Part shown: one piece after another, positions 8,122 to 17,122 of the stretch | Position numbering within the stretch: the first letter of the stretch is position 1 | Layout of the letters: each line of letters starts with the position of its first letter | From: Methanomassiliicoccaceae archaeon UBA71 | GTDB lineage: Archaea > Thermoplasmatota > Thermoplasmata > Methanomassiliicoccales > Methanomethylophilaceae | Assembly: GCA_002504405.1 (NCBI GenBank) | Contig: DARO01000012.1 | Span: 62,001-126,000 of the forward strand | Reading direction: 5' to 3' | Length of the DNA: 64,000 nucleotides | Translations under genes and position numbers: made by a program | Notes under the pieces: model-generated | Seen by the model: only the letters and a program-made list of their open reading frames with translations | Database searches by the model: none | What the model was told of the DNA's origin: nothing

Positions 8122-10410
8122 ATGAAGAAGCTTATAATCACCGAGAAGGCGAACGCGGCCAGAAGGATATCCACGATCCTCTCCGACGGCAAGTCTCATT
8201 CCTCCACATCGGGAGGAGTCACGGTGATAAGCTTCGAGTCCGGAGGAGACGACTACGACGTCGTCAGCCTCAGAGGGCACATCATCGAGCTCGACTACCC
8301 CAAGGAGTACAACGACTGGGGTGCTACCTCTCCGGTGGATCTCGTCCACGCGCCACAGGTGAAGACAGTGCGCGTGAAGTCCATTCTCAACATGATAAAG
8401 GAGCTGGCGGCAGTCTCCGACGAGATCATCATCGCCACCGACTACGACAGGGAGGGGGAGCTCATAGGTATGGAGACCGTCCGCGAAGTGGGGGCCGATA
8501 TGACCAGGGTCCGCAGGGCCAAGTTCAGCGCCCTCACGAAGGGCGAGGTCGAGGCGGCTTTCGACAACCTCACGGACCCTGACCAGAAGCTCGCGGACGC
8601 GGCGGAGGCCAGGCAGATCATAGACCTGTCATGGGGGGCGGTCCTCACGAGGCTGATATCGCTGTCGTCCGGACAGGTCGGGAAGAACTTCATGTCCGTT
8701 GGCAGGGTACAGAGCCCCACGCTCAAGCTGCTGGTAGACCGGCACGAGGAGATCGAGAACTTCGTTCCGAAACCCTACTGGGACATAGTGGGGAAGTTCG
8801 GGATACTGGCGTTCAGGGGCACGCACTCGGCCAACCCGTTCTGGGACAAGGACGAGGCGGAGGCCGTTCTGTCCGTCGTCTCCGACAGCACTTCCGGGAC
8901 TGTGAAGTCCTACGAGGTCAGGACGAAGGAGGAGTACAGGCCGGCGCCGTTCGACACGACCCAGATGCAGGTGGAGGCAAACAAGATCGGCATCCCCCCG
9001 ACCACGGCCATGAAGCTGGCGGAGGACCTGTACACTGGAGGGTACATATCGTACCCCCGTACGGAGAACACCGAGTATCCCAAGAGCCTCAACCTCAGGA
9101 CCGTCCTCGAGAAGCTCAAGGAGGGGGAGTTCAAGTCCGAGGCGGAGGAGATCCTCTCGCAGGAGAAGATAATACCGTCCAAGGGCAAGAGGAGGACCAC
9201 GGACCATCCCCCGATATACCCGACGGCCGCCGCATCGTCCGACAAGATGAAGGGCGACAAGTGGAAGCTCTACGAGCTTATAGTACGCAGGTTCCTCGCG
9301 ACCGTCGCACCGAACGCCGAGGCGGAGGTTACGGAATGCGTGATCGACGTGGCGGGGGAGGACTTCCACTCCGAGGGTTACGTCCTTAAGGTCAAGGGGT
9401 GGAAGAAGTACTACAGCAAGTACCTGAAGAGCGTCGACAGCAGGCTGCCATCGCTCAAGGTCGGGGACCAGGTCGACATCAGGTCCATGGGCCTTGTAGA
9501 GTCGGAGACAAAGCCCCCGTACAGGTACAACCAGGGGTCGCTCATCCAGGAGATGGACAGGCTGCAGCTGGGGACCAAATCCACGAGGCACGACATCATA
9601 GGGAAGCTGTACTCCAGGAACTACGTTCAGGGCAACTACATGATCCCCACGCCGAGCGGCATAGCGCTCACGAAGGCGCTCGAGAACCACGGTGGAGGCA
9701 TAACGGAGCCGGACATGACCGCCAAGCTCGAATCTGACATGCTGAAGATCATGGACGGCGAGCGCACCCTGGACTCCGTCGTCACGGAATCCCAGGACAT
9801 GCTGCACGACGTGGCGGTGAAGATCTCGGAAGATTCCGAGGAGATCGGCACCGAGATAAAGGCGGCGCTGCGCTCCCAGCAGCACATCGGCATATGCCCG
9901 TCGTGCGGCAACAACATGACGATAAAAAGGTCAAGGAACGGGAACTTCATCGGCTGCGACGGGTACCCGGAGTGCAAGCGCGCGTACCCTGTCCCAAGGG
10001 GTGCCCTGATCCAGACGGTGGACACCACATGCCCCGTTTGCGGGCTTCCGCAGCTGAGGATCATCAGGAAGAGCAACCCGCCCATGCTGCAGTGCATAGA
10101 CCCCAAGTGCCCCAGCAACACCGAGAGGAACGACCTCGGCCCATGCCCAACATGCGGCACCGGAAGGCTCAGGATAATGTACTCCAAGGCCGGGAAGAGG
10201 TTCGCAGGATGCTCCGAGTGGCCTGCGTGCACGCAGACGTACCCGCTGAGACCCAGGGGCACGATATCCTACGCAGGCAGGCAGTGCACCATTTGCAAGG
10301 CGCCCATGGTGAGCCTCGGCACTACCGAGGAGTGCATAGACCCGGACTGCCCAGGCAGGAAGAAGGGGAAGTCGAAGGACGCCGAATCCAAGAAATCGGA
10401 GAAGTCCTGA
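8122..10410 (+). CDS. topA: DNA topoisomerase I (archaeal type IA)
   Basis: A 762-residue type IA topoisomerase that relaxes negative supercoils. The Toprim motif DYDREGE starts at residue 107, and the catalytic tyrosine is Tyr311 in GYISYPRTEN. The C-terminal ~170 residues hold four C4 zinc ribbons (CPSCG, CPVCG, CPTCG, CTICK), as in archaeal TopA, followed by a Lys/Ser-rich tail. GTTAAATAA at about 8089-8097 gives a promoter consistent with a start near the ATG. Confidence 0.97.
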   Translation: MKKLIITEKANAARRISTILSDGKSHSSTSGGVTVISFESGGDDYDVVSLRGHIIELDYPKEYNDWGATSPVDLVHAPQVKTVRVKSILNMIKELAAVSDEIIIATDYDREGELIGMETVREVGADMTRVRRAKFSALTKGEVEAAFDNLTDPDQKLADAAEARQIIDLSWGAVLTRLISLSSGQVGKNFMSVGRVQSPTLKLLVDRHEEIENFVPKPYWDIVGKFGILAFRGTHSANPFWDKDEAEAVLSVVSDSTSGTVKSYEVRTKEEYRPAPFDTTQMQVEANKIGIPPTTAMKLAEDLYTGGYISYPRTENTEYPKSLNLRTVLEKLKEGEFKSEAEEILSQEKIIPSKGKRRTTDHPPIYPTAAASSDKMKGDKWKLYELIVRRFLATVAPNAEAEVTECVIDVAGEDFHSEGYVLKVKGWKKYYSKYLKSVDSRLPSLKVGDQVDIRSMGLVESETKPPYRYNQGSLIQEMDRLQLGTKSTRHDIIGKLYSRNYVQGNYMIPTPSGIALTKALENHGGGITEPDMTAKLESDMLKIMDGERTLDSVVTESQDMLHDVAVKISEDSEEIGTEIKAALRSQQHIGICPSCGNNMTIKRSRNGNFIGCDGYPECKRAYPVPRGALIQTVDTTCPVCGLPQLRIIRKSNPPMLQCIDPKCPSNTERNDLGPCPTCGTGRLRIMYSKAGKRFAGCSEWPACTQTYPLRPRGTISYAGRQCTICKAPMVSLGTTEECIDPDCPGRKKGKSKDAESKKSEKS

Positions 10411-10499
10411 GGGTCGCCGTAATGCCGGCGACCATTAACACGATTTGATAAAACCGTGTTACAATTTAACTTTGTTATACATGTGGTTTTATAGCCGCC

Positions 10500-10700
10500 T
10501 CACAGCAGCCAGTCATCGGTTTCCTCGACGCCGTCGAAGTGGTTGTTCATGGCATCGATCTCGGACGATATGCGGGCATTCCTGCACTGCATGCACTCGA
10601 GTTCCTTGCCCAGGCTGAGCCGCAGCTTCATGCCGGCACGGTCCAGGACAACGATGCGCCCGCACTGGCAGTACACGCTCATGGTGGAACATGCGCTCAT
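10500..10700 (-). CDS. Small zinc-ribbon-like protein
   Basis: About 66 residues if read from Met 10700 (60 from the inner Met at 10682). A CxC pair (YCQCG) and a CxxC pair (ECMQC) about 27 residues apart could bind one zinc. The rest is charged with an acidic tail. The family is not recognised. A longer reading from 10820 adds a basic, low-confidence N-terminus. Confidence 0.5.
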   Translation of the reverse strand: MSACSTMSVYCQCGRIVVLDRAGMKLRLSLGKELECMQCRNARISSEIDAMNNHFDGVEETDDWLL

Positions 10701-10993
10701 CCTATCCAGCGTGCGATAGCATGTGCCGGCATACCCATAGCTTCCGCTATAGCAATCCTGTGTTTCTATCAATTTTCTCCCCCGAGATCCGCGTGTCTTG
10801 CGGAGCCAATCCTTACGCATCCATGGGCTCCGAAGCGCGTAGCTCTCCCTATGAGTGAGCAGGATATAAGGCTTCCCACAGCCCCCTTTCGGAGGGTTCC
10901 GGAATCATCGGCGTAAAGGCGATTTTGCTCGTTTTCCGTATAGAAACGCTTATATAGTGAAAAATCGGCGATAAGATGTATATAAGGGGTTTG
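10701..10993. other. Intergenic stretch without a convincing gene
   Basis: About 290 bases between the small zinc-ribbon gene and the enolase terminators. It holds several A/T-rich elements (around 10945-10985) that look like archaeal promoters but no coding frame or RNA gene that I can support. Confidence 0.4.
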
Positions 10994-11033
10994 CCCGCCG
11001 GCTTCCCGGCGGGTCTGCGGCGGAATCCGCCGC
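10994..11033. terminator. Two GC-rich hairpins after enolase
   Basis: CCCGCCGG/CCGGCGGG (10994-11013) and GCGGCGGA/TCCGCCGC (11017-11033) follow the enolase stop on the minus strand and probably mark its 3' end. Confidence 0.5.
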
Positions 11034-11034
11034 C

Positions 11035-12300
11035 TCAAAGCCTGAACTGAGAGACCCCGGGGAACCTTGCCTTGGATCCAAGATCCTCCTCGATCCTGAG
11101 GAGACGGTTGTACTTGGCGGTCCTCTCCCCGCGAGCAGGGGCGCCGGTCTTGATCTCTCCCGAACCCCATCCGACGGACAGGTCAGCGATCGTCGTGTCC
11201 TCCGACTCTCCGGACCTGTGGGAGACGACGACGTTGTATCCGTTGTCGAAGCTCATCCTGGCGGCGTCCCCGGACTCGGTGACGGTTCCGATCTGGTTGA
11301 CCTTGAGGAGCAGCGCGTTCGCGGCGCCCTCGTCTATCCCCTTCCTGAGGCGCTTGCTGTTCGTGACGAAGAGGTCGTCTCCGACGATCTGCACATGGCT
11401 GCCGATCTTCTTGGTCAGCTCCGCGGTGGTTGCGAAGTCATCCTCGAAGAATGGGTCCTCGATGCTTATCAGCGGATGGGTCTTGGTGAGCTCCACGTAG
11501 TGGTCCGCGAGCTCCCCTGCGGACAGCCTCATGCCATCCACGTCATACACACCGTTGTCGTAGAACTCGGAGGATGCGGCGTCTATGGCCAGGTACATGT
11601 CCTTGCCGGGGGTGTACCCTGCATCGGATATCGCGGACACGATCGTGGAGAGGGCCTCGTCGACGGTGTCCAGGGGAGGGGCGAAACCGCCCTCGTCGCC
11701 GATGTTGATGGCTCCGACCCCGTACTTCGACTTCAGGATGGACTTGAGGTGCATGTAGACCTCCGAGGACATCCTCAGGCAGTCCGAGAAGGTCTTCGCT
11801 CCAGCGGGTATCACCATGCATTCCTGGATCCTGAGGTTCCCTCCGGCATGCTTTCCGCCGTTGATGATGTTCAGCATGGGAACGGGCAGGGTCACATGGT
11901 CGTCGCCGATGTGCTCGTACACCGGGACGCCCTCTGCCAGCGCGCCCGCCCTGGCGACGGCAAGGGAGACGGCGACGGTCGCGTTCCCGCCGAGCCTGGT
12001 CTTGTTCTCGGTGCCGTCCAGCTCGATCATTGCCTCGTCCACCGCCCTCTGGTCGGCGGGGTCCATCCCGGTGATCCTCCTGGCAATCTCCCCGCGGACG
12101 TTCTCTACGGCCTTGAGGACGCCTTTGCCACCGTACCTCTCCCCTCCGTCCCTGAGCTCGTGGGCCTCCCATGTGCCCGTCGACGCCCCGGACGGCGCTA
12201 TGGCGGTTATCCTGTGCCCTTTGACGGTTATCTCGGCCTCGACGGTGGGGTTGCCCCTGGAGTCGAGTACCTCCCTAGCCCATACCTTCTCTATCTGCAT
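11035..12300 (-). CDS. eno: Enolase (phosphopyruvate hydratase)
   Basis: A 421-residue enolase converting 2-phosphoglycerate to phosphoenolpyruvate. Family landmarks run in order: EVLDSRGNPTVE near the N-terminus, SGASTG, GNATVAVSLA, IGDEGGFAP, SIEDPFFEDD, LLKVNQIG and SHRSGESEDTTIADL with the substrate-binding residues intact. The length is normal. It starts immediately after the response-regulator stop with no spacer, so the two are probably co-transcribed. Confidence 0.98.
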   Translation of the reverse strand: MQIEKVWAREVLDSRGNPTVEAEITVKGHRITAIAPSGASTGTWEAHELRDGGERYGGKGVLKAVENVRGEIARRITGMDPADQRAVDEAMIELDGTENKTRLGGNATVAVSLAVARAGALAEGVPVYEHIGDDHVTLPVPMLNIINGGKHAGGNLRIQECMVIPAGAKTFSDCLRMSSEVYMHLKSILKSKYGVGAINIGDEGGFAPPLDTVDEALSTIVSAISDAGYTPGKDMYLAIDAASSEFYDNGVYDVDGMRLSAGELADHYVELTKTHPLISIEDPFFEDDFATTAELTKKIGSHVQIVGDDLFVTNSKRLRKGIDEGAANALLLKVNQIGTVTESGDAARMSFDNGYNVVVSHRSGESEDTTIADLSVGWGSGEIKTGAPARGERTAKYNRLLRIEEDLGSKARFPGVSQFRL

Positions 12301-13218
12301 TCAGTCATTCTCCTTGGTGTAGCGTATCATGTTGTGCAGAAGGATGCCGCGATCCTTGTCTGTAAGAACCCCCTCGTCCACTGACATGACGAAGGTGCAG
12401 TCGTCCGTCCTCCCGGACATTAGCTGATGCACCATGAGCAGGGGACGGTTGACGCCGTTTGCCTCGATTATGTCTCCGAACGTGTCGAAGGCGACAACCG
12501 GCATTGGGTTGTTCTGTATGAAATCGTTGATGGACGCCATCAGGGTCCCCAGGCCGTGTATGCTGACGGTGCCGGACTTGCCGCTGCCAGTCAGCTGTAT
12601 CACGACCATGTTCTCGTAGCTGAACCTCTCCTTGATCGCCTTCGCCTTGTTGGTGGTGACCATCAGGAGGCTGTACTTCTTGGGATCGAAGGACTCTATC
12701 AGGTCGTAGACCTCGGACGGATCCGGCTCGAAGGTGACATAGGACATCCCGTATACGAGCCCCCTGTCGACAGGAGCCTGCGGGACCGACTCCTTCCCCT
12801 TCTTCCTGTCCCTGCGGCGGGCATGGCGCTTCTTCTTGGCTGCCTCCTGCTGCTCGGATACGGACTCCTCGTACTTCACGTCCTTGAGCGCATCCAGGAT
12901 GTCGGTTGACTTGAACGGCTTGTCCACGCAGCCCCAGATGTAGGGGTTGTCCTTCGGGGACAGCTCGCTCGAGGATTTCAGAAGTATCACCCTCAGGGCG
13001 GTGTCCGGGGACTCCTCCTTGACGCGCGAGATGACGCGCAGGCCGTCCTCCTCCCCCACCCATGAGTCCAGCATGACGACGTCGGGCTCGAAGGTCTTTA
13101 TCTTCTCGACGGCCTCGTCGACGGTGCTCGCGAGGCGCACGTTGTGTCCCTCGTCCATGAGTATGTCCTTGATGATCTCCTGGACGGCGGCGTTGTCGTC
13201 TACGATGAGGACCTTCAT
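12301..13218 (-). CDS. Response regulator with a C-terminal DUF835-like domain
   Basis: A 305-residue protein. Residues 1-118 form a receiver domain: acid pair D7/D8, phospho-acceptor D51 (VVMLDSW), and the conserved Lys in CVDKPF. A very basic linker (KKKRHARRRDRKKGK) follows, then about 150 residues resembling the DUF835 domain common in Thermoplasmata. There is no DNA-binding domain, and no histidine kinase lies nearby. TATATCG about 35 bp upstream suggests its own promoter; enolase follows without a gap. Confidence 0.8.
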   Translation of the reverse strand: MKVLIVDDNAAVQEIIKDILMDEGHNVRLASTVDEAVEKIKTFEPDVVMLDSWVGEEDGLRVISRVKEESPDTALRVILLKSSSELSPKDNPYIWGCVDKPFKSTDILDALKDVKYEESVSEQQEAAKKKRHARRRDRKKGKESVPQAPVDRGLVYGMSYVTFEPDPSEVYDLIESFDPKKYSLLMVTTNKAKAIKERFSYENMVVIQLTGSGKSGTVSIHGLGTLMASINDFIQNNPMPVVAFDTFGDIIEANGVNRPLLMVHQLMSGRTDDCTFVMSVDEGVLTDKDRGILLHNMIRYTKEND

Positions 13219-13369
13219 CCTTTCAGCTCCGGACTGTCATCCTGGTATGTCGATATAAGAGGTGTGCCCGGGCGCAGTGGCACCCGGGGATAATCCGCCA
13301 CCCATAGCCACGGCTGACGGATGGTGGTACCGGCCGATGGCCGGCCGTAAAATCAATGTTGGGCAGTTC

Positions 13370-13519
13370 TCACTGCTTCCTGCTCTCTTTGGCCTTGGGC
13401 CTGAGGTTGCTGTAACCGCACTTCCTGCACCTGTCAGCCTTCTTGGGGTTGGTGGCGTAGCAGTTCATGCAGACAGTCTTGTCAAGGAGCCTGCTCTCGG
13501 CCTCTTTGAAGCGTGCCAT
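13370..13519 (-). CDS. rpl40e: Ribosomal protein L40e
   Basis: A 49-residue archaeal large-subunit protein with the C4 zinc motif CMNCYATNPKKADRCRKCG. Start at MARFKEAESR; upstream in-frame sequence is not conserved-looking. It stands alone between the response regulator and a TIM-barrel gene. Confidence 0.95.
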   Translation of the reverse strand: MARFKEAESRLLDKTVCMNCYATNPKKADRCRKCGYSNLRPKAKESRKQ

Positions 13520-13590
13520 TTGAATTCCTCTGGGGAAGCGAATAAAGAGGTAATATAAAAAGAATATCGAATTTGGCCTTCCCCTGTGGG

Positions 13591-14529
13591 TCACTGGAGG
13601 AGGCCGCGCTGCTGGCGGAAGTCCTCCAGCATGCCCGACTTGGAACCTGGCATCTCATGCACTACGTAATCCGGCTCCAGTATGTCTAGGAGCTCCGCGC
13701 AGGACGGGTCGGAGAACGGCATGTGCTGGTCGATTTTGGAGATGTGCGAGTACACCGATGAGATGAAGTCCATGAGGTCCCCCTGGGGCACCCTCTCCTC
13801 GAAGGACCTCCTGTACCCATAGGACGCGCTCCAGTGGAAGTGGACCGCTGAGACCCGCTCCACCAGGTCCCTGCCGTACCCCAGGAAGATGTCCCTGAGG
13901 GCGCGGATCCCGTCTTGTTCGGTCTCTATGTCCGGGAGGCAGTTCATCATGTGCCCCGTGTCGATGCATATGCCCCAGTTGTCGAACTCCATCCTCCTCT
14001 CCAGGTATCTGAAATCCGACTCGTCCAGGAGGCGCAGCCCCGGCCACCAGAGGTTCTCGAACAGAAGACGGAACGGCGGCTCTCCCCCGGGCATCCCGGA
14101 TACGGCGGTGTTGACCATCTCCGCGAAGGCATCCAGGACCTGCGCCGAATCCCTCCCCTGACGCCTCAGGCACAGCTGCGGGATGTCCGCGTTGCCTGCA
14201 TGCAGCACACCGTGGGCTGGAGACACCGTGGCCGCCGCCTCCACGGCCGATACGATGCTTCCGCCGACCTCCTCCCTGTCCCTCCCGTACATGTAGAACC
14301 TGCAGCAGTCCTCGGGGAGGTCATACGGACGCCCCTCCCACGCCGCCAGCCAGTCGGTCGCGTAAGGGAGGTGCACGGTCTCTGCCAGGCCCCTGAACGC
14401 CGGGTCGGGTGCCTCGTAGGACGTGAGCAGCTCCAGCCCGTCCGCGCCCACTGATCCGAGCGTGGAAGCGGGATCGGCACCCAGGTCGCTGAGGTCCTGG
14501 TAAACAGAGAAGCTCAGTAGATGGCGCAT
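13591..14529 (-). CDS. TIM-barrel protein of the sugar isomerase/AP endonuclease family
   Basis: About 312 residues from MRHLLSFSV. The xylose-isomerase-like TIM-barrel pattern is visible: HLPYATDW, LLFENLWWPG, GICIDTGHMMN (metal-binding Asp/His), VSAVHFHWSASYG and a late PDYVVHEMPG. The family includes endonuclease IV and sugar epimerases; the substrate here is unknown. It starts 4 bases after the stop of the DUF4443-type regulator, so it is probably in its operon. Confidence 0.7.
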   Translation of the reverse strand: MRHLLSFSVYQDLSDLGADPASTLGSVGADGLELLTSYEAPDPAFRGLAETVHLPYATDWLAAWEGRPYDLPEDCCRFYMYGRDREEVGGSIVSAVEAAATVSPAHGVLHAGNADIPQLCLRRQGRDSAQVLDAFAEMVNTAVSGMPGGEPPFRLLFENLWWPGLRLLDESDFRYLERRMEFDNWGICIDTGHMMNCLPDIETEQDGIRALRDIFLGYGRDLVERVSAVHFHWSASYGYRRSFEERVPQGDLMDFISSVYSHISKIDQHMPFSDPSCAELLDILEPDYVVHEMPGSKSGMLEDFRQQRGLLQ

Positions 14530-14533
14530 CTCC

Positions 14534-15118
14534 TCAGAACATCTGCAGGGCCGCGGCGACGGCTGCCTCCACGGCCGATGCCTTGGAATCCGCACCTCCG
14601 ATGATGAGCGCATCCGACTGCGTGATGCCGGTCTCCTTGCGGATCTTGTACGCCATCTCGGGGTTCATCTCGTCCAGGTTCCAGTCCGGGGGCACCATCA
14701 GTATGCCGTCGCGTATGACGATGGTGGTGCATCCCTCGCCCCCCACCTTGATGCCTACGTCCCTCTGCTCCATGCCGTTGTTGACCTTGGAGGCGCCGCC
14801 GAGGACAAGGACGGCCTGCTGGTACTGACCGACGACGGAGCCCTCGACGAAAATGTCGACTGGCCTGATCGGCAGCTGGTTCAGGAACGCCTGCCCCGCC
14901 TTCGTCAGGGTGATGCCGGTCTGCTTGATCTGGATGAAGTCCCACTCCTTCAGGGTGTCGATGATCCTGCGCATGCTCCCCTCGCCCACGCCGACCTCCT
15001 CGGCCAGACGTTTGCGACCAATGCGCCTCCCGTCCGAGAGGACGTAGAGCGCCCAGTACACATTGGCGTCATTGAAACGGAACATGGGGCCGAACTGGGG
15101 TTCGTCGATAATCTTCAT
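14534..15118 (-). CDS. DUF4443-type transcriptional regulator
   Basis: A 194-residue protein. The N-terminal third is a winged helix (NVYWALYVLSDGRRIGRKRLAEEVGVGEGSMRRIIDTLKEW). The rest matches the archaeal DUF4443 domain, thought to be a ligand-binding part related to sugar-phosphate sensing regulators (family knowledge, not proven). Co-transcription with the downstream TIM-barrel gene suggests it may control that pathway. TTTTAAAAG at about 15152-15160 is a likely promoter element. Confidence 0.75.
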   Translation of the reverse strand: MKIIDEPQFGPMFRFNDANVYWALYVLSDGRRIGRKRLAEEVGVGEGSMRRIIDTLKEWDFIQIKQTGITLTKAGQAFLNQLPIRPVDIFVEGSVVGQYQQAVLVLGGASKVNNGMEQRDVGIKVGGEGCTTIVIRDGILMVPPDWNLDEMNPEMAYKIRKETGITQSDALIIGGADSKASAVEAAVAAALQMF

Positions 15119-15199
15119 GGATGCACCTGGTTGGATGATAATGCAAATACATCCTTTTAAAACATATCCAGATAGTGCATTGAACCCGTGGAGGGAATG

Positions 15200-15220
15200 C
15201 CCGCCGGGAGCCCCGGCGGG
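15200..15220. terminator. Hairpin after AdoMet synthetase
   Basis: Perfect 9-bp stem CCCGCCGGG/CCCGGCGGG with a 3-base loop, 14 bases beyond the stop of the AdoMet synthetase gene. Confidence 0.5.
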
Positions 15221-15233
15221 GTTTGGTTTGGTA

Positions 15234-16457
15234 TCAGAAGGTGCGTACCTTTCCGTCGATGATCATGTCGGAGACCTTGTCGACGTTGTCGAGCCAGTCC
15301 TCGGCGATGGCCTGGGCCTCCGAGCTCCACTTGGACATCTTGGGGTTTGTCTCCGCGTCCGGCAGGACGATCTGGACGGAGGCGTTCAGGGGCTCGGAGA
15401 CGGGCTTTCCTATCTGGGAGAGCAGCCTGACCCTGATCTCGGCCTCGTTGGTGACCTTGGCTGCCACATCGTCGGCGATGAGCTTGGACATGACGTTGTA
15501 GATCTTCCCGATGTGCGTGATGGGGTTCTTACCGGAGGTGGCCTCCATGGACATGGGCCTGTAGGGGGTGATGAGCCCGTTGCACCTGTTGCCCCTTCCC
15601 ACGGATCCGTCGTCTCCCATCTCCTGGGACATTCCGGTGCAGGTCAGGTAGTAGACACCGCGGTCGTAGTCGTCACCGGTGTTTATGTCCAGCTTGAACT
15701 CGACGTTCTCGCTGCCGATGATCTTGAGGGCGTTGTCGTAGACCTTGCCGTAGAGCTGCTCGATGGCGGACCTGTAGTGGTCGGCATCGTCGATGCGCTT
15801 GTCGATCATGGCGCAGGCGACGGTCATTGTGATCTTGTTGTCCACCCTGGACGTCATGACCTTGACATCCTGTCCGGTCTCGGGGAGATCCTTCTTGAGG
15901 ACGCCGTTGATGTACTCCTCGGTCTTGAGTGTCAGGGTGTCCGCGATGGAGAAGGGGGCGTACCCAACTCCGAAGGATGTGTCGTTGGCGAGGTGGCCGG
16001 ATGCCTTGTAGACTCCGGTGAGGTCATCGGACCCCATGCCGAGCTTGGCATCCAGGATGATCTCGGAATCGACATCGAGGTTGGGGAAGGTCTTCCTCAG
16101 GTAGTTCCTGGCGGCCTCGAGGGCGACGGGCTTGCAGGGCAGGGACTTCAGGTCCTTCCCCTCTCCGACATGGGTCGTGGCGCGTCCGACCAGGAGGATG
16201 TACGAGGGGTCGATGATGTGTCCTCCGCCGAACTTGGGGGAGGCCTGACCTGCGGCGATCTGGGTCTCGTCGGTGTTGTGGTGCAGGACGTGGCCGAACT
16301 CCTTCTTGTACATCTTGCACAGGGCCTTGGAGACCTCCTCGGCGAGTGCATCGGCGACGCTGTCGGGGTGTCCGATTCCTTTCCTCTCCACGATCTCCAC
16401 TTTTTTCATGGGTACGGGAACCTCGTTGATTCCCTCGACATAGATGTTTTTGGCCAT
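15234..16457 (-). CDS. mat: S-adenosylmethionine synthetase, archaeal type
   Basis: A 407-residue enzyme of the archaeal family, distinct from bacterial MetK; makes AdoMet from methionine and ATP. Family landmarks are KGIGHPDSVADALAE near the start, GVGYAPFS, GMGSDDLTG and the SVGRGNRCNGLITP segment. AdoMet demand is high in corrinoid and methyl-transfer metabolism. The opposite-strand neighbour is a CBS-domain regulator, and the intergenic region carries paired small palindromes. Confidence 0.97.
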   Translation of the reverse strand: MAKNIYVEGINEVPVPMKKVEIVERKGIGHPDSVADALAEEVSKALCKMYKKEFGHVLHHNTDETQIAAGQASPKFGGGHIIDPSYILLVGRATTHVGEGKDLKSLPCKPVALEAARNYLRKTFPNLDVDSEIILDAKLGMGSDDLTGVYKASGHLANDTSFGVGYAPFSIADTLTLKTEEYINGVLKKDLPETGQDVKVMTSRVDNKITMTVACAMIDKRIDDADHYRSAIEQLYGKVYDNALKIIGSENVEFKLDINTGDDYDRGVYYLTCTGMSQEMGDDGSVGRGNRCNGLITPYRPMSMEATSGKNPITHIGKIYNVMSKLIADDVAAKVTNEAEIRVRLLSQIGKPVSEPLNASVQIVLPDAETNPKMSKWSSEAQAIAEDWLDNVDKVSDMIIDGKVRTF

Positions 16458-16512
16458 CTTGAATAACCTCTGAGGGTGCTGATTAATTCTCCATTAATAA
16501 ATACGACGGTTG

Positions 16513-16535
16513 GAATTATTCAAATAGGAATATTC
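16513..16535. promoter_or_regulatory. Paired small palindromes between mat and the CBS regulator
   Basis: GAATTATTC (16513-16521) and GAATATTC (16528-16535) are each self-complementary and stand about 1.5 helical turns apart. They are in the intergenic space of two divergent genes, 15 bases before the regulator start, a natural place for an autoregulatory operator. Confidence 0.4.
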
Positions 16536-16549
16536 TGATTCGTCCTGAC

Positions 16550-17113
16550 ATGAGGTTCCCGCCGGTATCGGACATCAAGCGCATGCGCAAGTCCCTGGAC
16601 ATCACGCAGATAGAGCTGGCCAAGGCATCCGGCGTTAGCCAGTCCACCATCGCCAAGATCGAGAGGGGGAGGACTTCCGCAAGCTACGAGACCGTCGTGA
16701 CGCTGTTCGAGACCCTGGAGAGCATCAAGCAGAGCGAGAAGCGCGACCTCACGGCGGCGGATGTTGCCTCGGACAAGGTCGTCACGGTCCAGAGCGGAGA
16801 CAAGGTTCACCAGGCATCGGACCTGATGAGGTCCACCGGGTACTCCCAGCTCCCTGTACTGAAAGGGGACACGCCCGTCGGCAGCATCTCGGAGAGGGGG
16901 ATATTCGAGCTTCTGAGGCAGGGTTCCACGATGGAGGAGCTCGGCCAGACGGTCATCGCGAAGGTAATGGACGAGTCGTACCCCGTGGTGGCGGACAGCA
17001 CCCCCATGACGGCCGTGACGACGCTCATGGGCAACAGCGACGCGGTACTCGTCTCCCGCAAGGGGAAGATCGTCGGCATGATCACCAATGCCGACATCCT
17101 CAAGCTCATCTGA
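16550..17113 (+). CDS. Transcriptional regulator: HTH (XRE type) plus two CBS domains
   Basis: A 187-residue protein. Residues ~8-60 are a Cro/C1-type helix-turn-helix (IEQ-like TQIELAKASGVSQSTIAKIERGRTS). Residues ~70-185 are two CBS motifs (DKVHQASDLMRSTGYSQLPVL...GSISERGIFEL and DSTPMTAVTTLMGNSDAVLV...GMITNADILKL). CBS pairs bind adenosyl ligands (AMP, ATP, AdoMet, MTA). Placement head to head with AdoMet synthetase suggests an AdoMet-related sensor, which is inference. Confidence 0.88.
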   Translation: MRFPPVSDIKRMRKSLDITQIELAKASGVSQSTIAKIERGRTSASYETVVTLFETLESIKQSEKRDLTAADVASDKVVTVQSGDKVHQASDLMRSTGYSQLPVLKGDTPVGSISERGIFELLRQGSTMEELGQTVIAKVMDESYPVVADSTPMTAVTTLMGNSDAVLVSRKGKIVGMITNADILKLI

Positions 17114-17122
17114 CCCTGCGGT

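Noticed and set aside
10780..10920. Possible tRNA or small RNA between the zinc-ribbon gene and enolase
   Set aside because: No T-arm consensus or closing acceptor stem could be found.
15063..16466. 467-codon + strand frame opposite AdoMet synthetase
   Set aside because: Antisense shadow with low-complexity Leu/Gly/Val/Asp sequence and no recognisable domain.
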